From Strigops habroptila (Eukaryota; Chordata; Aves; Psittaciformes; Psittacidae), in the NCBI RefSeq assembly GCF_004027225.2, contig NW_022651105.1:248001-312000 (forward strand): a stretch of 64,000 nt of DNA, read 5' to 3'. The first letter of the stretch is position 1. Every line of letters starts with the position of its first letter. This document shows, piece by piece, positions 10,668 to 22,000 of the stretch. Under the pieces are notes generated by a model. It was not told the DNA's origin. It was given only the letters and a program-made list of their open reading frames with translations, and did not search any database. Both the position numbers and the translations under genes were made by a program.

Positions 10668-11099
10668 TCAGTGGTAAATCAGGGCAGCGCTGCCAGGAAC
10701 AGACCCAGCAGCACCTGCCCCCCCCCCCCCCCAAGGGGGGAAACAGCCCCCAGAGCTCCCCACAACAGCCCCGCTCCATCCCCAGGGCCATGCGGCCGGG
10801 GTGGGCAGGGAAAGGTGCGGGACACCCCCACCCCCCCAAGCTCCCAGCCCCCCTGTGCTGGGTTCCCAGCACCCCATCCTCCCGGGCACCCCCCAGCCCC
10901 ACTGCTCACACCCACCCCCCGCATTCCCCAGCACCCCGGCAGCGCCCGGCCCCACTGCCCGGAGCCCCGGGGGTCCGCAGACCCCCAGCCCCGCTCCCCG
11001 GGCTCTGCAGCGCCCCCCAGCCCCGCTCCGCGGACCCACACCCAGCTCCCGCTCCCGCGCCGCCGCGCGCCCCGGCCCCGCCTCCGCCGCTGCAGCCAA
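10668..11099 (-). CDS. hypothetical 143-codon ORF below a CpG promoter
   Basis: An ORF begins MAAAAEAGPGRAAARE directly downstream of promoter motifs (NRF1, ACTACAA-type element, CCAAT) on the minus strand and ends about 90 bases before two poly(A) signals. The product is Gly/Ala/Trp-rich and low in complexity, with no known domain, as expected by chance in GC-rich DNA. The arrangement could be a compact one-exon transcript, a non-coding RNA, or coincidence. I lean against a real protein. Confidence 0.2.
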   Translation of the reverse strand: MAAAAEAGPGRAAARERELGVGPRSGAGGRCRARGAGLGVCGPPGLRAVGPGAAGVLGNAGGGCEQWGWGVPGRMGCWEPSTGGLGAWGGGGVPHLSLPTPAAWPWGWSGAVVGSSGGCFPPWGGGGAGAAGSVPGSAALIYH

Positions 11100-11170
11100 T
11101 CAGTGCGCGGCTCCCCCCGCGCGGGGCACGCCGGGAGTTGTAGTCCGGGCTCCTGCGCATGCGGCGGGGG
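11080..11170. promoter_or_regulatory. CpG-island promoter motifs, orphan
   Basis: Within 90 bases lie a CCAAT box (ccaatca, 11096-11102), a ZNF143/SBS-type element (minus strand ACTACAACTCCCGGCGTGC, 11126-11144) and a full NRF1 site (tgcgcatgcg, 11154-11163), all in CpG-rich DNA. These are hallmarks of TATA-less housekeeping promoters. No recognised gene starts here. Confidence 0.6.
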
Positions 11171-11184
11171 GGGGGTGTAGGGGG

Positions 11185-12590
11185 ACCCCCGGGCGGGGTC
11201 CCGGTTTGGGGTGCTGCGGTCCCGGTTTGGGTGCTAGGGTCCCATTTGGAATGCTGGGGTCCCGGTTTGGGCGCAGGGGTCCCATTTTGGGGTGCAGGGG
11301 TCCCATTTTGGGTGCTGGGGTCTCATGTTGGGGTGCAGGAGTCCTGGTTTGGGGTGCAGGGGTCCCATTTGGGGTGCTGGGGTCCCGGTTTGCGGTGCTG
11401 GGATCCCATTTTGGGGTGCTGGGGTCTCATTTTGGGGTGCTGGGGTCCTGGTTTGGGGTGCAGGGGTCCCAATTTGGGTGCTGGGGTCCCGGTTTGGGGT
11501 GTTTGGGTCCCGATTTGGGGTGCTGGGGTCCCGGTATGGGGCGCAGGGGTCCCATTTTGGAGTGTTGGGGTCCCATTTGGGGTGCTGGGGTCTACGTTTG
11601 GGGTACCTGGGTGACATTTTGGGGTGCTGGGGTCCCGGTTTGGGTGCAGCGGTCTCCCTTTGGGTGCTGTGGTCCCGGTTTGGGGTGCAGGGGCCCCATT
11701 TTAGGGTGCTGGGGTCCCGGTTTGGGGTGCTGGGGTCCCATTTTGGGGTGCTAGGGTCTGATTTTGGGGTTCTGGGGTCCCATTTGGGGTGCTGGGGTCC
11801 CAGTTCTGCCGTGCCGAGGTCCCAGTTTGGGGCACCTGGGACCCACTTTGGGGTGCAGTGGTCCCATTTTGTGGCGCAGGGGTCCCATTGTGGGTGCAGG
11901 GGCCCCAATTTGGGGTGCTGGGGTCCCGGTTTGAGGTGCAGGGGTCCCATTTGGGGTGCTGGGGTCCCGGTTTGGGGTGCAAGTGTCCCATTTTGAGTGC
12001 TGGGGTCTCAGTTTGGGGTATCTGGGTCCCGGTTTGGGGTGCTGGGGTCCCAATCTGGGGTGCTGGGGTCCCAATTTGGGATGCTGGGGTTCCGGTTTGG
12101 GGTGTTTGGGTCCGGATTTGGGGTGCTGGGGTCCCGGTTTGGGGCGCAGGGGTCCCATTTTGGGGTGTTGGGGTCCCACTTTGGGGTGCTGGAGTCCCGA
12201 TTTGGGATGCTGGGGTCCCACTTTGGGTGCTGGGGTCCCATTTGGAATGCAAGTGTCCCATTTTGAGTGCTGGGGTCTCAGTTTGGGGTATCTGGGTCCC
12301 GGTTTGGGGTGCAGGGGTCCCAATCTGGGGTGCTGGGGTCCCATTTTGGGGTGCAGTGGTCCCATTTGGGGTGCTGGTGTCCCGGTTTGGGGTGCTGGGG
12401 TCCCAATTTGAGGTGCAGGGATCCCAGTTTGGGGTGCTGGGGTCCCGGTTTGGGGCGCAGGGGTCCCAATTTGGGGTGCTGGGGTCCCGGTTTTGGGCCC
12501 AGGGGTCCCATTTTGGGGTGCAGGGGTCCCATTTGGGGTGCTGGGGTCCCATTCGGGGTGCAGGAGTCCCGGTTTGGGTGCTGGGGGGGG
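11185..12590. repeat. minisatellite, about 28-bp units
   Basis: About fifty degenerate copies of a unit like ggggtcccatttggggtgct fill the stretch between the orphan promoter and the DPF1 3' end. The plus strand is G-rich, with a G-run about every seven bases. Long ORFs here are artefacts of the repeat. Confidence 0.95.
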
Positions 12591-12619
12591 TCAATGACGG
12601 GGGGGTCTCTCTGTCACAG

Positions 12620-12625
12620 TTTAAT
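12620..12625 (-). terminator. likely DPF1 poly(A) signal (ATTAAA)
   Basis: The minus strand reads ATTAAA about 400 bases after the DPF1 stop codon. No better signal was seen in 12.6-13.0 kb, which would then be the 3' untranslated region, full of poly-G/poly-C runs. Confidence 0.5.
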
Positions 12626-13027
12626 GCACAGACACTCACAGCTCACACCAACGACACCACGATGGGGGGGGGGGGCCAGTTCAATTGGGGGGGGGGGCCA
12701 CAACACCCCATAACACCCATGGGACTCCCCCCCCTTTTCCCTTCCCCCCCTTTTGTTTTGCACCAGCAACATCCGCCCCCCCCAACCCCGGGGGGGGTGT
12801 CCCCAAATTAACCCCCCCCATTATAAATAATTAACACCCGGGGGGGGGGGGGGGAGCCCCAATTTTCCCATCATGCAACGCATTGACACCCCCCCCACCA
12901 ACCCCCCCATCTCCATTATGGCTTTTGGCAGGTTTTGGGGTGCGGGGGGAGGGGGTTGGGGGGGTTTAGGCAGGATTTGGGGTGCGGGGGGGGTGCGGGG
13001 TGAGGGGTGCAGGGGGGGTCCCCCCCC

Positions 13028-16000
13028 CTAAGTGAGGGTGATGAAGGCTGAGGCCTTGTCCTTCAGCTGCCGCAGACAGAGGTGGCAGCTCCAACTGCCT
13101 GCGGGGGGGACACACACACAAAGGGGGGGTCAATGGGGGGGGGGGGCACCCCCAAAACACCCCCCACCCCCCCCAGGGCCCGCACTGACCTTCGGGGGGC
13201 TCGGCCATGGGGGGGCTCAGGCAGTACATGTGGTACCCCCGGTCGCAATCGTCGCAGAACAGCAGCTGATCCTGGGGGGGGCACAATGGGAGGGTCGGGG
13301 TGGTTTTGGGGTTCAGTGGTTTGGGGGGGTGTTTCAGAGTGGTTTTGGGGTACAGGGGGAAGTGTTGGGGGTTCAGGGGGTGTTTGGGGAGGTCAGGGGG
13401 ATGATTTGTGGGGTTCGAGGTGGTTTTGGGGTGCAGGGGGTGGGTCTAGGGGGTGTTTTGGGGGATATTTTGGGGGTGCAGGGGGCGGTTTGGGGTTGCT
13501 TGGGGTGTAGAGGGGTGTTTTGGGGTGCGGGGGGTGTCTTCAGGTGTTTCGAGGTCATTTTGGGGTGGTTTTGGGGTGGTTTTGGGTTTTTTTGGCATGG
13601 GGTTTTGGGGTGTTTCAGAGTGTTTGGGGTGCAGGAGGGGTGGTTTAGGGTGGTTTGGGGTTGGTTTGGGGCAGTTTTGGGGTGGTTTAGGGTGTTTCGG
13701 GGTGTTCCAGGGTGGGTTTGAGGTGTTTTAGGGTGGTTTTGGGGTGTTTTGGGGAGGGTTTTGGGGTGTTTCAAGGTCTTTTGAGGCGTTTCAGTGTGGT
13801 TTTGGGGGTGGTTTTGGGGTGTTTCAGGGTGTTGGGGGTGGTTTTGGGGTGCTGGATATGTTTGAGGGTGTTCCAGGGTGGGTTAGGGGTATTCGGGGGG
13901 GTTTGGGGTGTTTTGGGGGTGTTTCAGGGTCTTTTGGGGTGTTTCAGGGTGGTTGGGGGTGGTTTTGGGGTGCTGGGGGTGGTTGGGGGTGTTCCAGGGG
14001 GGTTTTGGGGTGGTTTTGGAGTGCTGGGGGTGTTTGGGGGGGCTCGGGGGCTTTTGGGGTGCTGGGGGTTTGGGGGTGTTTGGAGGTGCTGGGGGGGTTT
14101 TAGGGTGCTGGGAGTCGTTGGGGGGTGTTTGGGGGGGTTGGGGGGGGTTTGGGGTGCTGGGGGGTGTTTGGGGTGCCCGGAGGAGTTTTGGGGTGCTGGG
14201 GGTGTTTAGGGGGGTTCGGTGGGGTTTTGGGGTGCTGGGGGTGTTTGGGAGGGTCCAGGGGTGTTTTGGGGTGCTGGGAGGTGTTTGGGGGGGCCTGGGG
14301 GGTTTTGGGGTGCTGGGGGGTTTTGGGGGATGCCGGGAGTGGTTGGGGGTGTTTTGGGGTGCTAGGGGGGTTTTGGGGTTCTGGGGGGGTTTGGGGGGGC
14401 CTGGGGGGGTTTTAGGGTGGTGGGGGTGTTGGGGGTGTTTTGGCGTGCTAGGGGGGTTTTGGGGTTCTGGGGGAGTTTGGGGGGGCCTGGGGGGGTTTTA
14501 GGGTGGTGGGGGTGTTGGGGGGTTCCGGGGGGGTATTGGGATGCTGGGGGGTGTCTGAGGGGCTCTGGGGGGGTTTTGGGGTGCTGGGGGTGTTGGGGGG
14601 GTTCGGGAGGGTTTTGGGGTGCTGGGAGGTGCTGGGGGGCTCGGGGGGTGTTTTGGGGTGCTGAGGGTGTTTGGGGGGACCTGGGGTTGGTTTTGGGGTG
14701 CTGGGGGTGTTTGGGGGGTTCTGGGGAGGTTTTGGCGTGCTGGGGGTGTTTGGGGGTTCCGGGAGGGGTTTGGGGCGCTGGGAGGTGTCTGGGGGTGTTT
14801 TGGGGCGCTGGGGGTGTTTGGGGGTGTCCGGGGGGGTTTTGGGGTGCTGGGGGGGGTTTTGGGGTGTCCGGGGGGTTTTGGGGTGCGTACGTCGTTCTCG
14901 GCGGTGCCGCAGAGGCTGCAGGACTTGCACTCGATGCACTGCCAGCGGTAGGTGCGCACCGCGGCCGCCATGCTCACCGTGAACTGCAGGCACGAGGGGT
15001 GCCCTGCGCGGGGCACGCGCTCATGGGGGGCGCTTGGGGTGCGGGGGGAGCTACGGGGTGTCGGGGTGCAGGGGGGAGTATGGGGTGTCGGGGTGCAGTT
15101 GGGGTGCAGTGAAGGGGATCTATGGGTTATCGGGGTGCAGGGGGGTCTATGGGGTGTCGGGGTGCAGTTGGGGTGCAGGGGGTGCAGGGGGGGTCTATGG
15201 GGTGTTGGGGTGCACTTGGGGTGCAGGGGGGTCTATGGAGTGTTTGGGTTCAGTTGGGGGGCAGGAGGAGTCTATGGGGTATCAGGCTGCAGTTGGGGTG
15301 CAGGGCGGGTCTATGGGGTGTTGGGGTGCAGTTGGGTTGCAGGGGGTCTAGGGGGTATCGGGGTGCAGTTGGGGTGCAGGGGGGTCTATGGGGTATCGGG
15401 GTGCAGTTGGGGTGCAGGGGGGTTTATGGGGTGCAGTTGGGGTGCAGTTGGGGTGCAGGGGGTCTATGGCGTGTCGGGGTACAGTTGGGGTGAAGGGGAG
15501 TCTATGGGGTCATTGGGGTGCAGTTGGGGTGCAGGGGGGTCTATGGCGTGTCGGGTGCAGTTGGGGTGCAGTGAGGGGGATCTATGGGTTATCGGGGTGC
15601 AGGGAGGTCTATGGGGTGTTGGGGTGCAGTTGGGGTGCAGAGGGGTCTATGGGGTGTTGGGGTGCAGTTGGGGTGCAGGGGGGTCTATGGGGTATCGAGG
15701 TGCAGTTGGGGTGCAGGGGGGTCTATGGGGTGTCGGGGTACAGTTGGGGTGAAGGGGAGTCTATGGGGTCATTGGGGTGCAGTTGGGGTGCAGGGGGGTC
15801 TATGGCGTGTCGGGGTGCAGTGAGGAGGATCTATGGGTTATCGGGGTGCACGGGGGACTATGGGGTGTTGGGGTGCAGTTGGGGTGCAGTGAAGGGGATC
15901 TATGGGTTATCGGGGTGCAGGGGGGTCTATGGGGTGTCGGGGTGCAGTTGGGGTGCAGGGGGTGCAGGGGGGGTCTATGGGGTGTTGGGGTGCACTTGGG

Positions 16001-19000
16001 GTGCAGGGGGGTCTATGGAGTGTCGGGGTGCAGTTGGGGTGCAGGGGGGTCTATGGGGTGTTTGGGTTCAGTTGGGGGGCAGGAGGAGTCTATGGGGTAT
16101 CAGGCTGCAGTTGGGGTGCAGGGCGGGTCTATGGGGTGTTGGGGTGCAGTTGGGGTGCAGGGGGGTCTATGGGGTATCGAGGTGCAGTTGGGGTGCAGGG
16201 GGGTCTATGGCGTGTCGGGGTACAGTTGGGGTGAAGGGGAGTCTATGGGGTCATTGGGGTGCAGTTGGGGTGCAGGGGGGTCTATGGCGTGTCGGGTGCA
16301 GTTGGGGTGCAGTGAGGGGGATCTATGGGTTATCGGGGTGCAGGGAGGTCTATGGGGTGTTGGGGTGCAGTTGGGGTGCAGGGGGGTCTATGGGGTGTTG
16401 GGGCGCAGTTGGGTTGCAGGGGGGTCTATGGGGTATCGAGGTGCAGTTGGGGTGCAGGGGGGTCTATGGGGTGTCGGGGTACAGTTGGGGTGCAGAGGGG
16501 TCTATGGGGTCATTGGGGTGCAGTTGGGGTGCAGGGGGGTCTATGGGGTGTCGGGGTGCAGTTGGGGTACAGGGGGGTCTATGGGGTTTCGGGGTGCAGG
16601 GGGTACAGGGGGGTCAATGGGGTGTCGGGGTGCAGTTGGAGTGCAGGGGGGGTCTATGGGGTGTTGGGGTGCAATTGGGGTGCAGGAGGGTCTATGGGGT
16701 GTCGGGGTGCAGTTGGAGTGCAGGGGGGGTCTATGGGGTGTTGGGGTGCAATTGGGGTGCAGGAGGGTCTATGGGGTACAGGGGGGTACAGGGGGGTCTA
16801 TGAGGTATCGGGGTGCAGGGGGTACACGGGGGTCAATGGGGTGTCGGGGTGCAGGGGGTGCGGGGGGGCCCGGGGGGGGCGGTACCTGCCCGGCCGCAGT
16901 CCGCACACGCGATCAGCTCCTCGGGACACGCCGGGGCCCGGCGGGACCCCCCCAGGCAGAAGCCGCAGGGAGCCCCCGCGGGGGGGGGCGCGGGGGGGAG
17001 GGCGCCGGCTGCGGGGGGGGTTTGGGGGAGGGGAGGGCAGCGGGGTCACCCAGGACCCCCCTTCCCCGAGCCCCATCTGGCGGGGCGGCAGCAATGGGGG
17101 GGCTATGGGGGTGTATTGGGGGGGGGGGTGTACCTGTGCTCCGGCGCTGGTTTTCAGGGACCCAGTTCAACTCTTTGTAAAACTCTATTGGGGGGGAGGA
17201 AGGAGCAAAAGGGGGTGACCCCCCCCGAGAGCACCCCGGGATGGACCCCCCCAGAATGGAGCAGGGACGCCCCCATCACCCCCAAATTATCCCAAGCTTC
17301 CCGCCCCCCCCCCCAAACTCCCTCTCCCAAAGGCAGGGCTGGGACCCCCCATTTGGGACTGGGACCCCCCCAGTTGGGGTCGGGGCTCCCCCAGCGCCCC
17401 CCACTCACGCTTATGGTGGTTCCTGCGGGGGGGCGCGGGGCGCTCGCCCAGCTCCTCGCCCTCCTCCTCGGCCAAGTGCGTGTGTGTGTAATGGTAGCTC
17501 AGCCCCGGGCGGTTCTTGTAGCGCTTCCCGCAGACTGCGGGAGAGGACACGGGGTCAGACCCCCCCCCCCCATCGCCCCCCATCGCCCCCCATCGCCCCC
17601 CGTCCCTCCCGAGCCCCCCCACTCACTGTCGCACACGTAGGGCTTGTCCCGCTCCTCCAGCGCCGGCGGCTCCTGGCGCTTCCGCACCGCCCCCAGCCCG
17701 CACGTCTGGGGGGGGGGGGGACGGGGACGGGGCGGTCGGGGGGGGAAACACCCCCCTTGGATTTGGGGACCCTCTCATTGCATCTTGGGGAACCCCCCCT
17801 TTGGGTTTGGGGACCCCCCCAGCGCATCTTGGGGAGCCCCCGCTTTGGGTTTGGGGACCCCCCCGTTGCATCTTGGGGAACCCCCCCTTTGGGTTTGGGG
17901 ACCCCCCCATTGCATCTTGGGGAACCCCCCCTTTTTGGGTTTGGGGACCCTCTCATTGCATCTTGGGGACCCCCCCATTGCACCCTGGGGAATCCCCCGT
18001 TGCATCTCGGGGAACCCCCCTTTTGAGTTTGGGGACTCCCCCATTGCATCTTGGGGAACCCTTCCTCTGGGTTTGGGGACCCCCCCATTGCATCTTGGGG
18101 ACCCCCCCCTTGCATCTTGGGAACCCGCCCATTACATCTTGGGGAACCCCCGCTTTGGGTTTGGGGACCCTCCCATTGTGTCTTGGGGACACCCCCATTG
18201 CACCTTAGGGAACCCCCCCTTTGGGTTTGGGGACCCTCCCATTGCGTCTTGGGGACCCCCTCTTTGCATCTTAGGGAACCCCCCCTTTGGGTTTGGGGAC
18301 CCCCCCATTGCATCTTAGGGAACCCCCCCTTTGGGTTTGAGGACCCCCCCATTGCAGCTTGGGGAACCCCCTCTTTGGGTTTGGGGACCCCCCCATTGCA
18401 TCTTGGGGACCCCCCATTGCAGCTTGGGGAACCCCCTTTTTGGGTTTGGGGACCCTCCCATTGCATCTTGGGGAACCCCCCCTTTGGGTTTGGGGACCCT
18501 CCCATTGCATCTTGGGGAACCCCCCATTGCATCTTGGGGAACCCCCCCTTTGGGTTTGGGGACCCCCCCATTGCATCTTAAGGAACACCTCCCTTTGGGT
18601 TTGGGGACCCCCCATTGCATCTTGGGGAACCTCTCCCTTTGGGTTTGGGGACCCCACCATTGCATCTTGGGGAACCCCCTCTTTGGGTTTGGGGACCCCC
18701 TCTTCGGGTCTTGGGGAAACCCCCAAGTGCTGGGGACCCCCCCTTGTGTGTGAGGACCCTCCCCTCTGGGTCTTAGGGACCCCGCCTTACATCTTGGAGA
18801 CCCCCCATAATCTTGGGGACCCCCCTTCAGGTCTTGAGGAACCCCCCTGTGTGTAAGGACCCCTCCAAGTCATAGGGACCCCACTCTGTGTCTTGGGAAC
18901 CCCCCTTGCATCTTGGGGACCCCCCCTTCGGGTCTTGGGGACCTTCACGGGTCTTGGGGAACCCCCTCCGGATGTGGAGGATCCCCCCCGTGTGTAAGAA

Positions 19001-22000
19001 CCCCCCATGCGGGTTTTAGGGACCCCCCCAGTGTGACCCCTTTCTGGATGTGGGGGACCCTGCCAATTGGGTCTTGGGGACCCCCCTTGCACCTTGGGGA
19101 ACCCCCGTGTGTGAACCCGCCCCCCCCGTGTGTGAGGACTCCCCACGGATGGGTTTTTGCCCCCCCCCCATGTTTTGGGGCTCCCCCCGGTCCCACCTTG
19201 CCCTTGGCCTTGTTCTTGCGGCGGGGGGGGTCATCGTCCAGCTCGTCCCCCTCCGGCTCATGGGGGAAATCACCCGGGGGAGGCTTCTGCGGGGGGGGAC
19301 AGGGGGGACCATGGATGGACCATGGATGGACCATGGATGGAGGGATGGATGGATGATGGTTGGATGATGGATGGATGGATGGATGGATGGATGGATGGAT
19401 GGATGGATGGATGATGGTTGGATGGATGGATGGATGGATGGATGGATGGATGGATGGATGGATGCTTGGATGATGGATGGATGGATGGTGGTTGGATGGA
19501 TGGATGGATGGATGCTTGGATGATGGATGGATGGATGGATGGATGGATGGATGGATGGATGGATGGTGGTTGGATGGATGGATGATGGATGGAGGGATGG
19601 ATGGATGGATGGTGGTTGGATGGATGGATGATGTTTGGAGGGATGGATGATGGATGGATGGATGATGGATGGATGATGGATGGATGGATGGATGGATGAT
19701 ATTTGGATGGATGGATGGATGATGGATGGATGGATGGATGGATGAATGGATGGATGGAGGGATGGATGGAGGGATGGATGGAAGGATGGATGATGGATGG
19801 ATGGACCAGGGATGGATGGATGGATGGATGGAGGGATGGATGGAGGGATGGATGGAGGGATGGATGATGGATGGATGATGGATGGATGGACCAGGGATGG
19901 ATGGATGGATGGATGGATGGAGGGATGGATGGATAGTGGATGGATGGAGGGATGGATGGATGGATGGATGGATGGATGGATGGATGATGGATGGAGGGAT
20001 GGATGGAAGGATGGATGATGGATGGATGGACCAGGGATGGATGGATGGATGGATGGAGGGATGGATGGAGGGATGGATGGAAGGATGGATGATGGATGGA
20101 TGGACCAGGGATGGATGGATGGATGGATGGAGGGATGGATGGAGGGATGGATGGAGGGATGGATGATGGATGGATGATGGATGGATGGACCAGGGATGGA
20201 TGGATGGATGGATGGATGGAGGGATGGATGGATAGTGGATGGATGGAGGGATGGATGGATGGATGGATGGATGGATGGATGGATGATGGATGGAGGGATG
20301 GATGGAAGGATGGATGATGGATGGATGGACCAGGGATGGATGGATGGATGGATGGAGGGATGGATGGAGGGATGGATGGAGGGATGGATGGAGGGATGGA
20401 TGATGGATGGATGATGGATGGATGGACCAGGGATGGATGGATGGATGGATGGAGGGAGGGATGGATGGATGGATAGATGGATGGATGGATGGATGGAGGG
20501 ATGGAGGGATGGAGGGTTGATGGCTGGATGATGGATGACGGACTCACTGGTCCCTCCAGCGCTGTCTCCTCCTCCCTGGTGTCCCCCCTCCTGTCCATGG
20601 GCTCCGCACTGAGCAGCGCCTCCAGCACCGGCCCCTCAGGCAGCCCTGGGGCCCCCTCCTTGCGCAGGGGCACCTCACAATCTGGGGGTCACGGGGGGGT
20701 CAGGCTGTCCCCCCATGTCCCCCCATGTCCCCCCATGTCCCCTCATGCCCCCCATGGCTCACAGGGCCGCAGTCGCGGGTCCTCCAGGATGTTCAAGCGC
20801 CGCTTCTTGCGCCAGCACCGCGCCGGGTACGTGTAGAGCTGCCCTGGGGACAGGCCTGGAACCGGGACCACACCGTGACCCCCCGGCACCCCCTGACTCC
20901 CCCGTGACACCCCCTGACCATGACCATGATCCCCTCTGAACCAGCCAGGCCACGGGCACAGGGGGGCTGATGGGCCCGGGGGGGTCTCACCGGGGCGGCG
21001 GTGGGTCCGCTCCATCCAGATGTAGCAGTTGCTTTGGGCCACCCCGGTCTGGCTGTCCAGGAAGGGGAGGCGGGAGCCGCGCTCGGCGCAGAGCCGCGTG
21101 TTGTAGCTGCGGCAGTGCTCCAGCGCCGCGCGGTAGAACTCCTCACCCGGGCTGCGGGGCACGGGTCAGAGCCACCCGCACCCGGCACCGGGACCCGCAC
21201 CCGGCACCGGGACCCGCAACCGACACCGGGACCCGCAACCCGACACCGGGACCCGCACCCCGGCACCGAGACCTGCACCCCAACACCAGGACCCGCACCC
21301 AGCCCTGGGACCTGCACCCGCCACCGAGACCCGCACCCCAACACCAGGACCTGCACCCGGCACCGGGACCCGTATCCCAACAATGGGACTCGCACCCGGC
21401 CCCTGGACCCGCACTCAACATCGAGACCCGCACCCGACACCGGGACCCGCACCCCAAGCCCCCCCCACACCCGGTCTGGGGGCACATCAGAGCAACCCGC
21501 ACCCCAGCACTAGGACCCGCACACAACACCGGGACCCGCACCCCAAAACTCCCCCGACACCCGGGCTGGGGGCACGTCAGAGTGACCTGCACCCCAAAAC
21601 ACCCGGACACCCTCCGACCCGCACCCCAGCACCAGGGCTGCGGGGTACGGGTCAGACCGACCCGCACCTTAATATACCGGGACCCGCACCCAAAACACCG
21701 GACACCCCGAAACCCGCACCCCAAAAACACCGGAACCCGCACCCCAAAACACTGGGACCCAAAACCCGGGCCCACACCCAACCCCCGGGCTGCGAGGCAC
21801 GGGTCAGCCCGGATCCACACCCCGAAACACCGGGACACCCCCCGAGACCCCCTCCAGAACCCCCCCAATACCCTCACCCCAAAATCTCCCAGCCCTTAAC
21901 CCCCCCCCAAATCTCCGAGACCCCCCACCAGGAACCCCCCCCATCCAAACCATCCCAAAAACCGCACCCCAAAAACCCCCGGGACCCCCCTGGCCTCCCC

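Noticed and set aside
15388-16803. 471-codon open frame ([15 protein letters not shown] repeats)
   Set aside because: It is translation of a 39-base intron minisatellite in DPF1. The unit is a multiple of three and lacks stops, and the strand is opposite to the gene.
19270-20673. 467-codon frame of [10 protein letters not shown] repeats
   Set aside because: It is the complement of the ATGG satellite. Only its upstream edge overlaps a real DPF1 exon.
20761-20763. Longer DPF1 exon 3 reading [10 protein letters not shown]
   Set aside because: It reaches a stop soon after. The GTGAGC donor after CCC-T gives a phase that joins the next exon.
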